Assembly: GCF_002838065.1 (NCBI RefSeq)
Contig: NZ_PIZU01000002.1
Span: 124,001-188,000 of the forward strand
Reading direction: 5' to 3'
Source of the DNA: Mycobacterium hubeiense
GTDB lineage: Bacteria; Actinomycetota; Actinomycetes; Mycobacteriales; Mycobacteriaceae
Length of the DNA: 64,000 nt
This document shows positions 8,266-16,496 of this stretch, piece after piece. Each line of letters opens with the position of its first letter. Within the stretch, counting starts at the first letter, position 1. Both the position numbers and the translations under genes were made by a program. Below the pieces are notes generated by a model, which did not search any database, was not told the origin of the DNA, and saw only the letters and a program-made list of their open reading frames with translations.

Positions 8266-9789
8266 TTACCGCGACGCGCGGATCACCTGCACCAGGTTGA
8301 ATTGCCACCGCTCGAAAAGCTTGAAGCCCAAGCTGTTTGGCACAGCGAAGGCGGGCGTATTCCCGAACTGCGGGCCCGGCGGCAGCGGCGACCCCACCTC
8401 GTGCTGCGGCCTCGTCTCATCGGCTTGGGTGATGATCCACACGTCGCGGCAGTGGTGGAGCGGCCCGACGCTGGCCTCCGGGATGAGGTTGGTGTCGAAC
8501 ACCGCGTTGCGCTCCGTCGCGCGTTGCCAGAGGCTGACATCGATCAGCTTGCGGTAGGCGTCGGGCCGCGCCGCCATCAACGGGCGCATCGGCGCCGGGT
8601 GAAACGTCACCGTGTCATTGACAAGAAGGCAATCACCGGGCGCCGCCTTTGCGGTGATCAGATCGGCCACTTGGCTGTAGTCCATCCCGTACTTCGCATA
8701 CGGACTCTGCTGCACCAGAAGATAATTCGGCGCCGCAGCCATCGCCATCACGCCGACGACGACGGCCGCCATCCACGGCACAGTGGCCACCGCGCCGACG
8801 CAGACACCCAACACCAGCGCCATCGCGGGCGCGGTGAAGGACATGTAGCGCGGGGTGTACACCGAATCCGCCACCGCCGACCACATCACGATCAGTCCTG
8901 TCGGTACCGCAAGCCACGCGATCGCCAACACGAGGAGCTGACGATCACCACCCACCAACCGTCGGGAAGTAAAGCGCCACACCGCAATCGCCGCCGCCAC
9001 GACGAGCGCGGAGACCGCCAGGAACAGCGGGCTTCTGTCGAAATACTGTTGGACGGCGACGTCTTCGATCGTCCGCCGACCGATCGGTGTGATCCAGCTG
9101 ATCTGCTGCACTTGATCCGTGACGATGCGCACGAACGGCGCCACCGCGCCGAGGGCCAGCATCGAGGTAATCGTGAAGGGCACCAACGCCGGTCGCATGC
9201 GGTGGAAAAGCAGGACGAAGACGACGTGCGCGATCCACAGCAACGCCAGATAGACGGAGAGCAAGATCGACAGCACCAGCACAACGCCGTAAACAGCCCA
9301 CCGCCACCCGCCACCGCGCCGCGCCGCATACACCAGGGCTACCGTCAGCCAGACAGCGGCCATCATCGTCAGGGCGTACGGCCGTGCCTCGATGCCCGCC
9401 CACGTCGACCTCGGCAGGATGGCGCAAATGACGCCCGCTGCCACTCCCACAGTGCGCGACGAAAAGTGCTTGCCCAGCACGACAATTCCGGCCGCGGCTG
9501 TGCCGATCGCCAGCCCGCTGGGCGCGCGCGACCAGAACTCGGTCGGCGGGAAGATCTGGAACCAGCCGTGCATGAGCATGTAGTAGAGCCCGTGCACGGC
9601 GTCGACGTGGCCCAGCATCTCCCACAGCTGCCCTAACGAACGGCTGTAGGCGGCGGAGATCGTCGCGGCCTCGTCGTACCAGAACGACGGGCGTGCAGCG
9701 CCGGCCAGGCTGACCGCAGCGCCGAGCAGCCCGACGGCCAGCGGATCCAGCAGCCTGCCCGCGGCGGGACGAATGCGAATCGCTACCAG
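8266..9789 (-). CDS. GT39/ArnT-like membrane glycosyltransferase, start unclear
   Basis: The coding signal runs to the end of the upstream glucanase gene, but the first standard in-frame start is an internal ATG at 9618 (450 aa). The sequence before that ATG is plainly part of the protein: it holds a first hydrophobic helix and the SFWYDEAATISAAYSRS motif, whose Asp-Glu is catalytic in the family. Candidates are CTG at 9789, overlapping the glucanase TAG, or ATT at 9780. About 10 membrane helices follow, with EARPYAL in an early loop. It probably transfers sugars from polyprenyl phosphates to envelope acceptors. The acceptor is unknown. Confidence 0.72.
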   Translation of the reverse strand: MVAIRIRPAAGRLLDPLAVGLLGAAVSLAGAARPSFWYDEAATISAAYSRSLGQLWEMLGHVDAVHGLYYMLMHGWFQIFPPTEFWSRAPSGLAIGTAAAGIVVLGKHFSSRTVGVAAGVICAILPRSTWAGIEARPYALTMMAAVWLTVALVYAARRGGGWRWAVYGVVLVLSILLSVYLALLWIAHVVFVLLFHRMRPALVPFTITSMLALGAVAPFVRIVTDQVQQISWITPIGRRTIEDVAVQQYFDRSPLFLAVSALVVAAAIAVWRFTSRRLVGGDRQLLVLAIAWLAVPTGLIVMWSAVADSVYTPRYMSFTAPAMALVLGVCVGAVATVPWMAAVVVGVMAMAAAPNYLLVQQSPYAKYGMDYSQVADLITAKAAPGDCLLVNDTVTFHPAPMRPLMAARPDAYRKLIDVSLWQRATERNAVFDTNLIPEASVGPLHHCRDVWIITQADETRPQHEVGSPLPPGPQFGNTPAFAVPNSLGFKLFERWQFNLVQVIRASR

Positions 9790-10640
9790 ACGCGTATGTA
9801 GTCGATCAGCATCGCCGCCGGGAACTGTCCCAGGTTGGGATCACCGCCGCCGGGGCCGCCGACCGCGAGGGTGAACATGGGCGACATCCAGTAGCCGGGA
9901 TTGTTGAATGGCCAGCGCAAGTCGCCGGGCCGTCCGGAAACCGGGATGGGCTTCGGCGGCACACTGAAGTACGGCTCCGCACCGTCCACGTAGTCGCGCC
10001 AGAACTTGAAACCGTCCTCGTCCCAACGCATTCGCCAGGTATGCCAGGCATTGTCGACCATTCCCGGAATCGACTTGCCCTCCCACGTCTTCCCGTTGGA
10101 TGCCGCGTGGACGGTGGTGCCCGGAGGCCACTGCCCATTGCCGTACCACTCGAAGACGTCGACCTCACCGTCGGGCAGCGGATCCTCGTTCACCGCCCAG
10201 AACGCCGGCCAGCAGCCGGGAGTCAGGCAGTCCAGCTTGACTCGCGCTTCCCACGTGGTGTTGATCATCCCGCGCCAATTGCCACGCAGTTTGCCGCTGT
10301 AGTACCGGCCGTCCATATCTCGCGTGGCGAGCAGGACGAGATTGCCGTTGCCGTCCTGAAAGACGTTTCGACGATCATCGCGATATAGCCCCTGCACCGG
10401 CGGGTACACGTCGTCCTGCCAGCTCTGCACGGTCCACTTCGAGTAATCCGGCGGCGCGCCGGCCGGGCCGTCGAACTCGTCGTGGAAAAGATACGACCCC
10501 GGAGTGGCCTCAGGCGCCGTCGGCGGCGGCACACGGTCCACCGGCGAGGCATTGGCCCGGGTGTCCGGCAGGGAGATCGCGGCTGCCAGCACGCCGATCC
10601 CGGTCATCAACATCATGCTGCGACGATCGAATTCAGGCAC
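9783..10640 (-). CDS. Secreted glycoside hydrolase family 16 (beta-1,3-glucanase-like)
   Basis: 285 aa. An N-terminal export signal contains a twin-arginine (FDRRSMMLMTG) followed by a hydrophobic run and AxA-like sites near residue 30. The GH16 fold is marked by the catalytic signature GEVDVFEWYG (ExDxxE, near residue 155-165), preceded by WPAFWAVNED and followed by WHTWRMRWDEDGFKFW. Predicted to cleave beta-1,3- or mixed-linkage glucans outside the cell. It corresponds by position and type to M. tuberculosis Rv0315. The end touches or overlaps the start of the downstream glycosyltransferase, suggesting one operon. Confidence 0.88.
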   Translation of the reverse strand: MPEFDRRSMMLMTGIGVLAAAISLPDTRANASPVDRVPPPTAPEATPGSYLFHDEFDGPAGAPPDYSKWTVQSWQDDVYPPVQGLYRDDRRNVFQDGNGNLVLLATRDMDGRYYSGKLRGNWRGMINTTWEARVKLDCLTPGCWPAFWAVNEDPLPDGEVDVFEWYGNGQWPPGTTVHAASNGKTWEGKSIPGMVDNAWHTWRMRWDEDGFKFWRDYVDGAEPYFSVPPKPIPVSGRPGDLRWPFNNPGYWMSPMFTLAVGGPGGGDPNLGQFPAAMLIDYIRVW

Positions 10641-10721
10641 ACGCAGACCTTAACGGCCCGACTTCTGGACTGTGCGCCTTTCCCCGAGGCAAAGTTCCGT
10701 GCCGCAGGTCAGGCGACGAAT

Positions 10722-11405
10722 TCAGCGGACGTATACCTCGTCGCCGTCGGGATACCCGCCACCTTTGGTGGTGATGTGGACGTGGTCATAGTGGCCGTAG
10801 CCGCCCGCTCGCGAGCCGCTAGGCGTGTAATAGGTGCCGCGCCAGATGGCATCTTGGATGGCGAGTCGCTCCGCATTCTTGAGCACATACGCGACGATCT
10901 GGTTGCCGAGCGCAATGCCCTCGTCGCTGCTGGGGTTGGGGATCATCACGTCGATCGCCAGACCGTGCGGATGCCATGGGAGCGGATCCGGCCGGACGCC
11001 GCCGATGCTGAGAATCTCGGGGAACACCGCGCTGATACTGCGGGCGGCAAGGATCGTCTTGACCTGCAGGCCCTCCTCCGGCGCGATCCCCTTGGGCAGC
11101 AACTGCGGGACATGACGCTCGACGACGCGCCACCTGGAGGCGGGCGCCGCCTGGGCCGGGGCGGAACTCGCGGCGGGCTGCGCGCCGGGTGCAGGCGCGT
11201 TGGGCGCGGCGGCGACGATCTCGATGCAGCACGGCGGACCGTCCTCGGCGACCTTGGCGGTCTCGGTAACGGGCTCCGGCGTGTCGCGCGGGGGAAGGGG
11301 GCGGACATCTCCTCCGATCGCGAAGAAGACGGCGGCCGGAGCGACGAGCGCAGCCAGCGCTAACGGCGGCTTCCGTCGTTCCTTGGCTAAGCTGTGGCGC
11401 CCCAC
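10722..11405 (-). CDS. Exported protein with a C-terminal M15-like (VanY/hedgehog-fold) domain
   Basis: 227 aa from GTG 11405 (VGRHSLAKERRKPP, a common mycobacterial exported-protein start); GTG 11429 would add eight residues. One N-terminal hydrophobic segment (LALAALVAPAAVFFAI) is followed by a Pro/Ala-rich linker and a domain with HPHGLAIDVMI (HxxGxAxD) and GHYDHVHIT, the zinc-ligand motifs of M15/VanY-type peptidases. Possible peptidoglycan peptide hydrolase outside the membrane. It probably matches Rv0320, next to dcd in M. tuberculosis, but here it is displaced from dcd by about 4 kb. Confidence 0.75.
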   Translation of the reverse strand: MGRHSLAKERRKPPLALAALVAPAAVFFAIGGDVRPLPPRDTPEPVTETAKVAEDGPPCCIEIVAAAPNAPAPGAQPAASSAPAQAAPASRWRVVERHVPQLLPKGIAPEEGLQVKTILAARSISAVFPEILSIGGVRPDPLPWHPHGLAIDVMIPNPSSDEGIALGNQIVAYVLKNAERLAIQDAIWRGTYYTPSGSRAGGYGHYDHVHITTKGGGYPDGDEVYVR

Positions 11406-11872
11406 GGAGAGGCAGCATACAAAAATCACGAAATAGTCACAATCTTTACCGCCCCGTGACCTGGGCGGCGCGTGAGCTCGGCCAGGCTTCAGGCGTCGAG
11501 ACTGTCGTTAGCGAGACGTTTGTCGAGTGCGGACGTCGATAACTACAGCCTCGCGGAACGGCGGATATTCGGTGCGTCGCCGCCGTCGACGGTCGGCGAT
11601 CCGCAAACTCCGACACGCACTGCAAGGCAGAGCAAATGGGTTGTCGTCAGCGCGGGGAAGTTGGGTCCGCCGGAGGTGTCGACCGGTGAGCCGGGGAAGC
11701 CGCGGGGGCTTTCAGGTAAGGCCGCTGCTGTTCACCATCGCGCTGAGCGGGCACTGCCTGTGGCAGCAGCAGTGACGGAGATCTAAGAGCCCCTTGGCAA
11801 TCTACCCCGAAGTGCGCGCGGAGTCGGGACCCGTCGCCAGACTAGGACGCAGGTTTGCAAGGGGGCAGCGTG
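11406..11872. other. Intergenic region, no supported gene
   Basis: 467 bp between divergent genes, so it should hold both promoters. The first part (11415-11445) is AT-richer, with AAAAATCACGAAATAGTC near the exported-protein gene. A 104-codon plus frame at 11472-11786 has Arg/Ser/Pro-rich, low-complexity translation and no ribosome binding site and is not supported. No strong hairpin was noticed. Confidence 0.5.
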
Positions 11873-13435
11873 ATGGCTAACGCGGTTGATCAGGTGCGCG
11901 CCGAGTACGACGAGGTGCCGTACGACTCGCATGCGTTTCCGTTGTCGGCGCCGGGACATCTGGCCGCCATCGCTTACCTTTTCGGCCTGGATGTACCTGA
12001 CGTGTCCAGTGCGCGAGTGCTGGAGATCGGCTGCTCGGCGGGAAGCAACCTCATTCCGTTCGCGGCGTGGCATGCCGAGGCGCACGCCGTCGGTATCGAC
12101 TTGTCGCAGGTTCAGATCGACCAGGGGCGACAGCGAGTACAAGCGCTGGGGCTGGACAACCTGGAACTACTGCAAGGTGATATCGCCGAGATGGCCCTCG
12201 AGGCGTTGGGCCAATTCGACTACATCATCTGCCACGGCGTCTACAGCTGGGTACCGGAGAACGTCCAGGACGCAATCCTTTCCGCTTTCCGTCGATTGCT
12301 CGTTCCCGACGGCGTCGCCTATCTCAGCTACAACGTCTATCCCGGCTGGAAGGCCAAAGAAATCGTGCGCGACGCGATGCTACTGCGCGGTGGTGGCAGG
12401 GGCACACCGGACGAGAAGCTGGGTTATGCGCGCGGCATGATTGATTTCCTGGAGGAGGTGGCGCCCGCGGACAGCGTGTTGGCCAGGGCCCTGGCTGATT
12501 TCAGGATCGCCACCGGCAACGTCAGGGACTACTACCTGATGCACGAGTACCTGGAGACGTTCAACTCGCCGTGCTACTTCCTGGAGATGCTCGAACGTGC
12601 GCAAGAGCACGGCCTGGCCTACTTGGCGGATGCGGTGCCCAGCACAATGTTCGCAATCAACTACGGCGACAAGGTTTCCGAACCGCTGCTCAAAGAGTGT
12701 GGGCACAGCCAGGTGCTGCTGGAGCAGTACTTGGACTTCGTTGTCAATCAGACGTTTCGGCGATCGCTGCTGATCCACGCCGAACGTGCACCACAGATCC
12801 GCTATCGGCTGGACCGCAGCCGGTACGGCCGGCTGCATTTCGCCGCGTGGCTACCGCCCGTCGCCGGAGAAACCCGTATGGACGAGTCGCGGCAGGAGTA
12901 CGGTGACCGTGATGCGGGCACGTTGATAACGCACGATCCCGGCGTCAAAGCGGCCGTGGAGGCACTCAATGACCGCTGGCCGTGGACACTTTCGCGCGAC
13001 GAGCTGTTGACGGCGGCGCAATCGCGGCTCAGCGCCGCAGGGATCGGCACTCCGTCCGATCTAGATGCGCGCCTCGACGATCTGCTGGACCTGCTCATTG
13101 TCCGCGGGCAGCTGCGATTCCGTCTCGAACCGGTAGTGCCTCACCCGTCGGCCACGCCGACATGGCTGGACGAGACCACGAGGCGACTGGCGGAGTTGGC
13201 GCGCGAGGACCCCGATCCGTGCGTCTACAACGCCTGGCATGAAGAAGTAGCGCTGTCGCCCCTTGATCGGCATCTGCTGCCATTGCTCGACGGCACCCGG
13301 GATCGCAATGACCTCGTCAAGGAGCTGTTGAACGTCGCGGGCACCGACGTCAACGCTCTCAGCCGCGACGCCGTGACCCAACACGTCGACACGATTCCGC
13401 AGCGGCTGGCGGGAATGAAGCTGTTGCTTCCGTGA
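11873..13435 (+). CDS. Class I SAM methyltransferase with methyltransferase-regulatory domain
   Basis: 520 aa from ATG 11873, preceded by GGGGGC; a GTG directly before it and a TTG at 11855 are alternatives. Residues 45-150 form a SAM-binding Rossmann fold: VLEIGCSAGSN (motif I), GIDLSQVQI (motif II), FDYIICHGVYSWVP (motif IV), and a LSYNVYPGWKAKE segment typical of the group. Residues about 220-300 fit the PF10119-type regulatory domain (YYLMHEYLE, YFLEMLERAQEHGLAYLADA). The C-terminal 200 residues are a winged-helix-like region. Substrate unknown. Monocistronic. Confidence 0.82.
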   Translation: MANAVDQVRAEYDEVPYDSHAFPLSAPGHLAAIAYLFGLDVPDVSSARVLEIGCSAGSNLIPFAAWHAEAHAVGIDLSQVQIDQGRQRVQALGLDNLELLQGDIAEMALEALGQFDYIICHGVYSWVPENVQDAILSAFRRLLVPDGVAYLSYNVYPGWKAKEIVRDAMLLRGGGRGTPDEKLGYARGMIDFLEEVAPADSVLARALADFRIATGNVRDYYLMHEYLETFNSPCYFLEMLERAQEHGLAYLADAVPSTMFAINYGDKVSEPLLKECGHSQVLLEQYLDFVVNQTFRRSLLIHAERAPQIRYRLDRSRYGRLHFAAWLPPVAGETRMDESRQEYGDRDAGTLITHDPGVKAAVEALNDRWPWTLSRDELLTAAQSRLSAAGIGTPSDLDARLDDLLDLLIVRGQLRFRLEPVVPHPSATPTWLDETTRRLAELAREDPDPCVYNAWHEEVALSPLDRHLLPLLDGTRDRNDLVKELLNVAGTDVNALSRDAVTQHVDTIPQRLAGMKLLLP

Positions 13436-13447
13436 CTGCGGTTGGCC

Positions 13448-13747
13448 CTACCGGCCGGCGATGTCTTGAATCGCATCCACCAGCTCCTGGTTGGCGACGA
13501 TCAGCTGTTCCCGCAGGACGGGGTTGTACCGCTCCCGATTCGCCGCATCCAACTGCCCGGACCGGATGGCCTCGGCGAGCTGCTCACTGAGCAGACCGAT
13601 CCTCTGTTGATACTCATCGATTGCGACGTCGATCGCCGTGTCGGTGTCGTCGGCCATCGCCGTACTCGCGGGGCCGGCCGTCACCATGGCACCGGCAGCT
13701 AGCGCAGCGAGGATGACCTTTCCTGCCCACTTGGCGTTTGTGGCCAT
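13448..13747 (-). CDS. Small secreted protein
   Basis: 99 aa from ATG 13747, chosen for the GGGAGGAATTC ribosome binding site; longer frames upstream lack support. Residues 1-33 form a Sec signal peptide (KWAGKVILAALAAGAMVTAG, cleavage near STAMA-DD). The mature part (about 66 aa) is acidic and helical (AIDVAIDEYQQRIGLLSEQLAEAI), suited to a short coiled coil. Function not recognised. It ends 12 bp from the convergent methyltransferase gene. Confidence 0.72.
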   Translation of the reverse strand: MATNAKWAGKVILAALAAGAMVTAGPASTAMADDTDTAIDVAIDEYQQRIGLLSEQLAEAIRSGQLDAANRERYNPVLREQLIVANQELVDAIQDIAGR

Positions 13748-14275
13748 GTTCTGAATTCCTCCCTTTGTGGGCGGGTTGCGTCGTTCAAACCGCTCGAGAA
13801 ACAACAACCCACGTGAGCTCGACAAATCGACTAAGTGTCTGGTGCCCTATCTCCTGATGAGGCCCTAGCAGCAAGGCTAACAAAGCAGCTTGACCACGAG
13901 AAGCCATTCAGGTATTTGCCGACGCGGCGGACCGAGATGTTTGCACTTTCAACTAGATCCGCTCACGAATCTTTTGACTTTGGAACGAATGAGTAAAGCC
14001 TCAACTGGCTTTGATGTGCAACTATCGCAATTCAGTTAGATTCGCTTAGTGTAATGCCTGTACTCAGAGAACGCGCTTGGATTCCGGGGATGGCAATGTT
14101 TACCTTGCTTCAGCGTGAGACGCTGGCGAGTTTTGCGCATCGTGCAGTATTGACCGAAGCGAAACCAAACTTCGGTCGTAGCGTGATGTTCTTTTGCTAA
14201 TTGGTCCCCAAAATCGTTTGCTCTCGCTAGTGTTCGTTTTGCCAGATAGGCACCCCATACAAGGAGGGAAGACCC
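13748..14275. other. AT-richer intergenic region with an inverted repeat in the leader of the following gene
   Basis: 528 bp between divergent genes, unusually AT-rich for this genome. It contains GACCGAAG-N10-CTTCGGTC (14152-14177), a perfect 8-bp stem about 100 bp before the ATG at 14276, and a weaker AAAGCC-N6-GGCTTT (13995-14012). Both promoters should lie here. No gene frame of merit was seen. Confidence 0.5.
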
Positions 14276-14950
14276 ATGAGTCAGCACAGGAACAGCTCAG
14301 CGGGTAAGCGCAGGCTTGCGGGTGGCATGTTGCTCGGCGCCGCGGCGTCGGGCGCGTTGGCCATCGGAGCACTGGGTTCGGCCGGCACGGCCGAAGCCAC
14401 CTGCGCATCGGTCAGCGGCATCAACAACGGCGGCGGCTGCACAACTACTGCGGGCCCCAACGTTGCGGTGGGCATCGGCGCCGACACCACGGCAACTGCC
14501 GCCGGGTTCGGTAACCTCGCCGTCGCGGTGGGCACCAAAGCCAATGCTCAAGCAGTGGGCACCGGCAATCTTGCAATCGCGGCTGGCAACCCCGCCAACA
14601 ACTCCGTTCTCGGCCCTAATACGCCGACGACCGCGGTGGCCGCTGGCAGCTTCAATAGGGCCGTTGCGATCGGAAACGGCAGCACGGCGGTAGCAGCCGG
14701 CGGCGGCCTCATCCCGACGCTGGCAAACCCGGGCAACAACACGGCGTTCACGTTCGGCGACGGCAGCAATACGCAGGTCACCGGGAATAACAGCGTCGCG
14801 ACCGTAGTTGGCAACGAGAGCAATGCGGTGGCGCAGGGTGGCAACTTCAACCTGGCGGCCGCGCTCGGCAACAAGTCGACTGCCGTCGCGGGCCCCGGAG
14901 ATGGCAAGGTCGCCATCTCCGGTCCGGGCGAGACCTCGACGAACCCGTAG
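14276..14950 (+). CDS. Secreted protein with YadA-head-like beta-roll repeats
   Basis: 224 aa with an excellent ribosome binding site (AAGGAGGG, 8 nt before ATG). The signal peptide covers residues 1-42 (GGMLLGAAASGALAIGALG, cleavage after AEA). The mature chain is built from short repeats of the GNxAVAxG type: NVAVGIGAD, NLAVAVGTKANAQAVG, NLAIAAGN, NRAVAIGNGSTAVAAGG, NSVATVVGNESNAVAQGG, NLAAALGNKSTAVAG. That is the left-handed beta-roll pattern of trimeric autotransporter heads, but no coiled-coil stalk or outer-membrane anchor follows. One Cys pair lies near the N-terminus. Function unknown; probably a surface or released protein. Confidence 0.8.
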   Translation: MSQHRNSSAGKRRLAGGMLLGAAASGALAIGALGSAGTAEATCASVSGINNGGGCTTTAGPNVAVGIGADTTATAAGFGNLAVAVGTKANAQAVGTGNLAIAAGNPANNSVLGPNTPTTAVAAGSFNRAVAIGNGSTAVAAGGGLIPTLANPGNNTAFTFGDGSNTQVTGNNSVATVVGNESNAVAQGGNFNLAAALGNKSTAVAGPGDGKVAISGPGETSTNP

Positions 14951-14993
14951 GTCGACGTTGTCGCAGCACGGTGTCATGCCGCGCTGCCTGGGA

Positions 14994-15019
14994 GGGGACG
15001 TGGGATTTCCCACGTCCCC
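14994..15019 (+). terminator. Strong hairpin downstream of the beta-roll protein gene
   Basis: Perfect GGGGACGTGGGA / TCCCACGTCCCC inverted repeat, 12-bp arms with a 2-nt centre, 44 bp after the stop codon. There is no U-tract, as is common for mycobacterial terminators. Confidence 0.7.
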
Positions 15020-15541
15020 AACCTGTCATCCGGCTAGCGCTACAGATCAACCGGTTCCAGGCGTCGTTCACCTCTTAGCTGGCGCACCTCTAGCAGTTTG
15101 CTATATCTGTACGGATAGGCCTATGGTGCTTTGCTGGCATGGATCATCCGCTGCGATAACGCGCCTGGCCGGGCCACGACGAAAACGCAGGTCAGACCGG
15201 AGTTCGCATGGTCTCGCGTTGCGACGCCGCCGCCAAGAAAATATTGCTGTCAAGTTCGGATTCAAGATCAGTTTGCTAACCGTTCGTTCGTTCAATTCAA
15301 GATCACGAACCGAGCCGACTAAGCGACGTTAATGCTGTAGTTCTTTACAGGAGTTCTGCCTAGGGTCGTATCAAGCAATTATTACGGCTGGCGGGAAGTA
15401 GAGGTTCTGCGACAAGCACCGAATGCCTCCATGAAAATTCGTTCGCTTTTCTACTGGCTTCGCCACCGAAGCCGATGTGCGGCGCCTGAATTTTGACCCC
15501 TTTCGTCGAGCACCTGCGCGCGAGTTGAGAGGAAAAGAAGG
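15020..15541. other. Non-coding stretch before the IS21 fragment
   Basis: About 520 bp with lower GC than the surroundings and no convincing gene. Short plus frames here have no ribosome binding site. The last 100 bp probably contain the leader of the truncated istA gene. I could not identify an insertion-sequence end by eye. Confidence 0.4.
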
Positions 15542-15907
15542 TTGTTGTCAGTCGATGAATGGGCTGAAATCCGTCGGCTGCATCAAGCGGAGGGCTTGCC
15601 GATCAAGATGATCGCGCGGACGTTAGGGATATCGCGGAACACCGTTCGAGCCGCGCTGGCCTCCGACAGACCGCCGAAGTACAAACGCAAGCCGAAGGGA
15701 TCGGCGGTTGATGCGTTCGAGGAGGCGATCCGCGCCGAGCTCGAAGCGGCGCCGATGATGCCGGCGACGGTGATCGCCGAGCGGGTCGGCTGGACGCGCG
15801 GAATGACAGTGTTCAAGGAACGCGTACGAGAGTTGCGTCCGGCGTATCGGGCGCAGGTCGGCCGGACGACCGATGAGAACAAACGTACTGCCCAGTGCGA
15901 CTCGTAG
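15542..15907 (+). pseudogene. IS21-family transposase (IstA) N-terminal remnant
   Basis: 121 aa against roughly 400-500 for intact IstA. It starts at a TTG (MLSVDEWAEIRRLHQAEGLPIK) and keeps the N-terminal HTH (IKMIARTLGISRNTVRAAL) and the second HTH-like region (MPATVIAERVGWTRG). It ends RTTDENKRTAQCDS; the final AQCD resembles the start of the DDE catalytic domain, reached too early, so the linker is shortened and the catalytic domain and istB are missing. Cannot transpose. No terminal repeats were found. Confidence 0.8.
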
Positions 15908-15973
15908 GTCGCCGGCGCAAAGCGCGCGAACAACCCGCCGTTGGGGCGGCTAGGTTTCGTATCAGGACGAGCA

Positions 15974-16324
15974 CTAGGTTCGTGCGATTGGAAACAGCCG
16001 CGAACCCGGCACCAGCGGGTCGTAACCCAAGCCGACGTCGTTGATCGCGTTGTTGATGACAATCGCATTCGACGGGATGTTGTCGATTTCCACGCCGAGA
16101 CCGTCGAGGATCGCCTGCACTTCCTCAGGCAATAGCTCTTGAACGTCGACGCCGACTGCGTCGAGCAGACCGAACAGCGGGCCGGTGGTGACGGCGGCGA
16201 TATCCGCGTCGGCCTCCGGCATGCGGGGTGCGGCGACCCCCACCGTCAACGCAGCAGCCGCTGCTGCGGCGGCTCCCGCAAGCGTGAACTTCCTAACTCG
16301 TTTGGTCTCGCCCACGTCCACCAT
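15974..16324 (-). CDS. Small exported hypothetical protein
   Basis: 116 aa. A signal peptide spans residues 1-40 ([25 protein letters not shown], cleavage around ADA-DI). The mature part of about 76 residues includes GPLFGLLDAVGVDVQELLPEEVQAILDG-like helices and ends in PLVPGSRLFPIART. No cysteines or catalytic motifs. I do not recognise the family. It is convergent to the IS21 remnant. Confidence 0.65.
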   Translation of the reverse strand: MVDVGETKRVRKFTLAGAAAAAAAALTVGVAAPRMPEADADIAAVTTGPLFGLLDAVGVDVQELLPEEVQAILDGLGVEIDNIPSNAIVINNAINDVGLGYDPLVPGSRLFPIART

Positions 16325-16496
16325 GGCCCATGGACGTTACCCCGCAGTCAATTCCACTGTATTCGGTTTGGCGCCAATGATTTTGGTGCGCAACGGCAGC
16401 AGGTGTTAGCTGGAACTCCAGTTCGCTAATACAATTTCGCTGTCGTTACGGATGCCACCACCGTCAACAAACCATTCGTGCCAGATCGGCAACCGC

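Noticed and set aside
11472..11786. 104-codon plus frame in the intergenic region
   Set aside because: Low-complexity Ser/Arg/Pro composition, no ribosome binding site and no recognisable domain.
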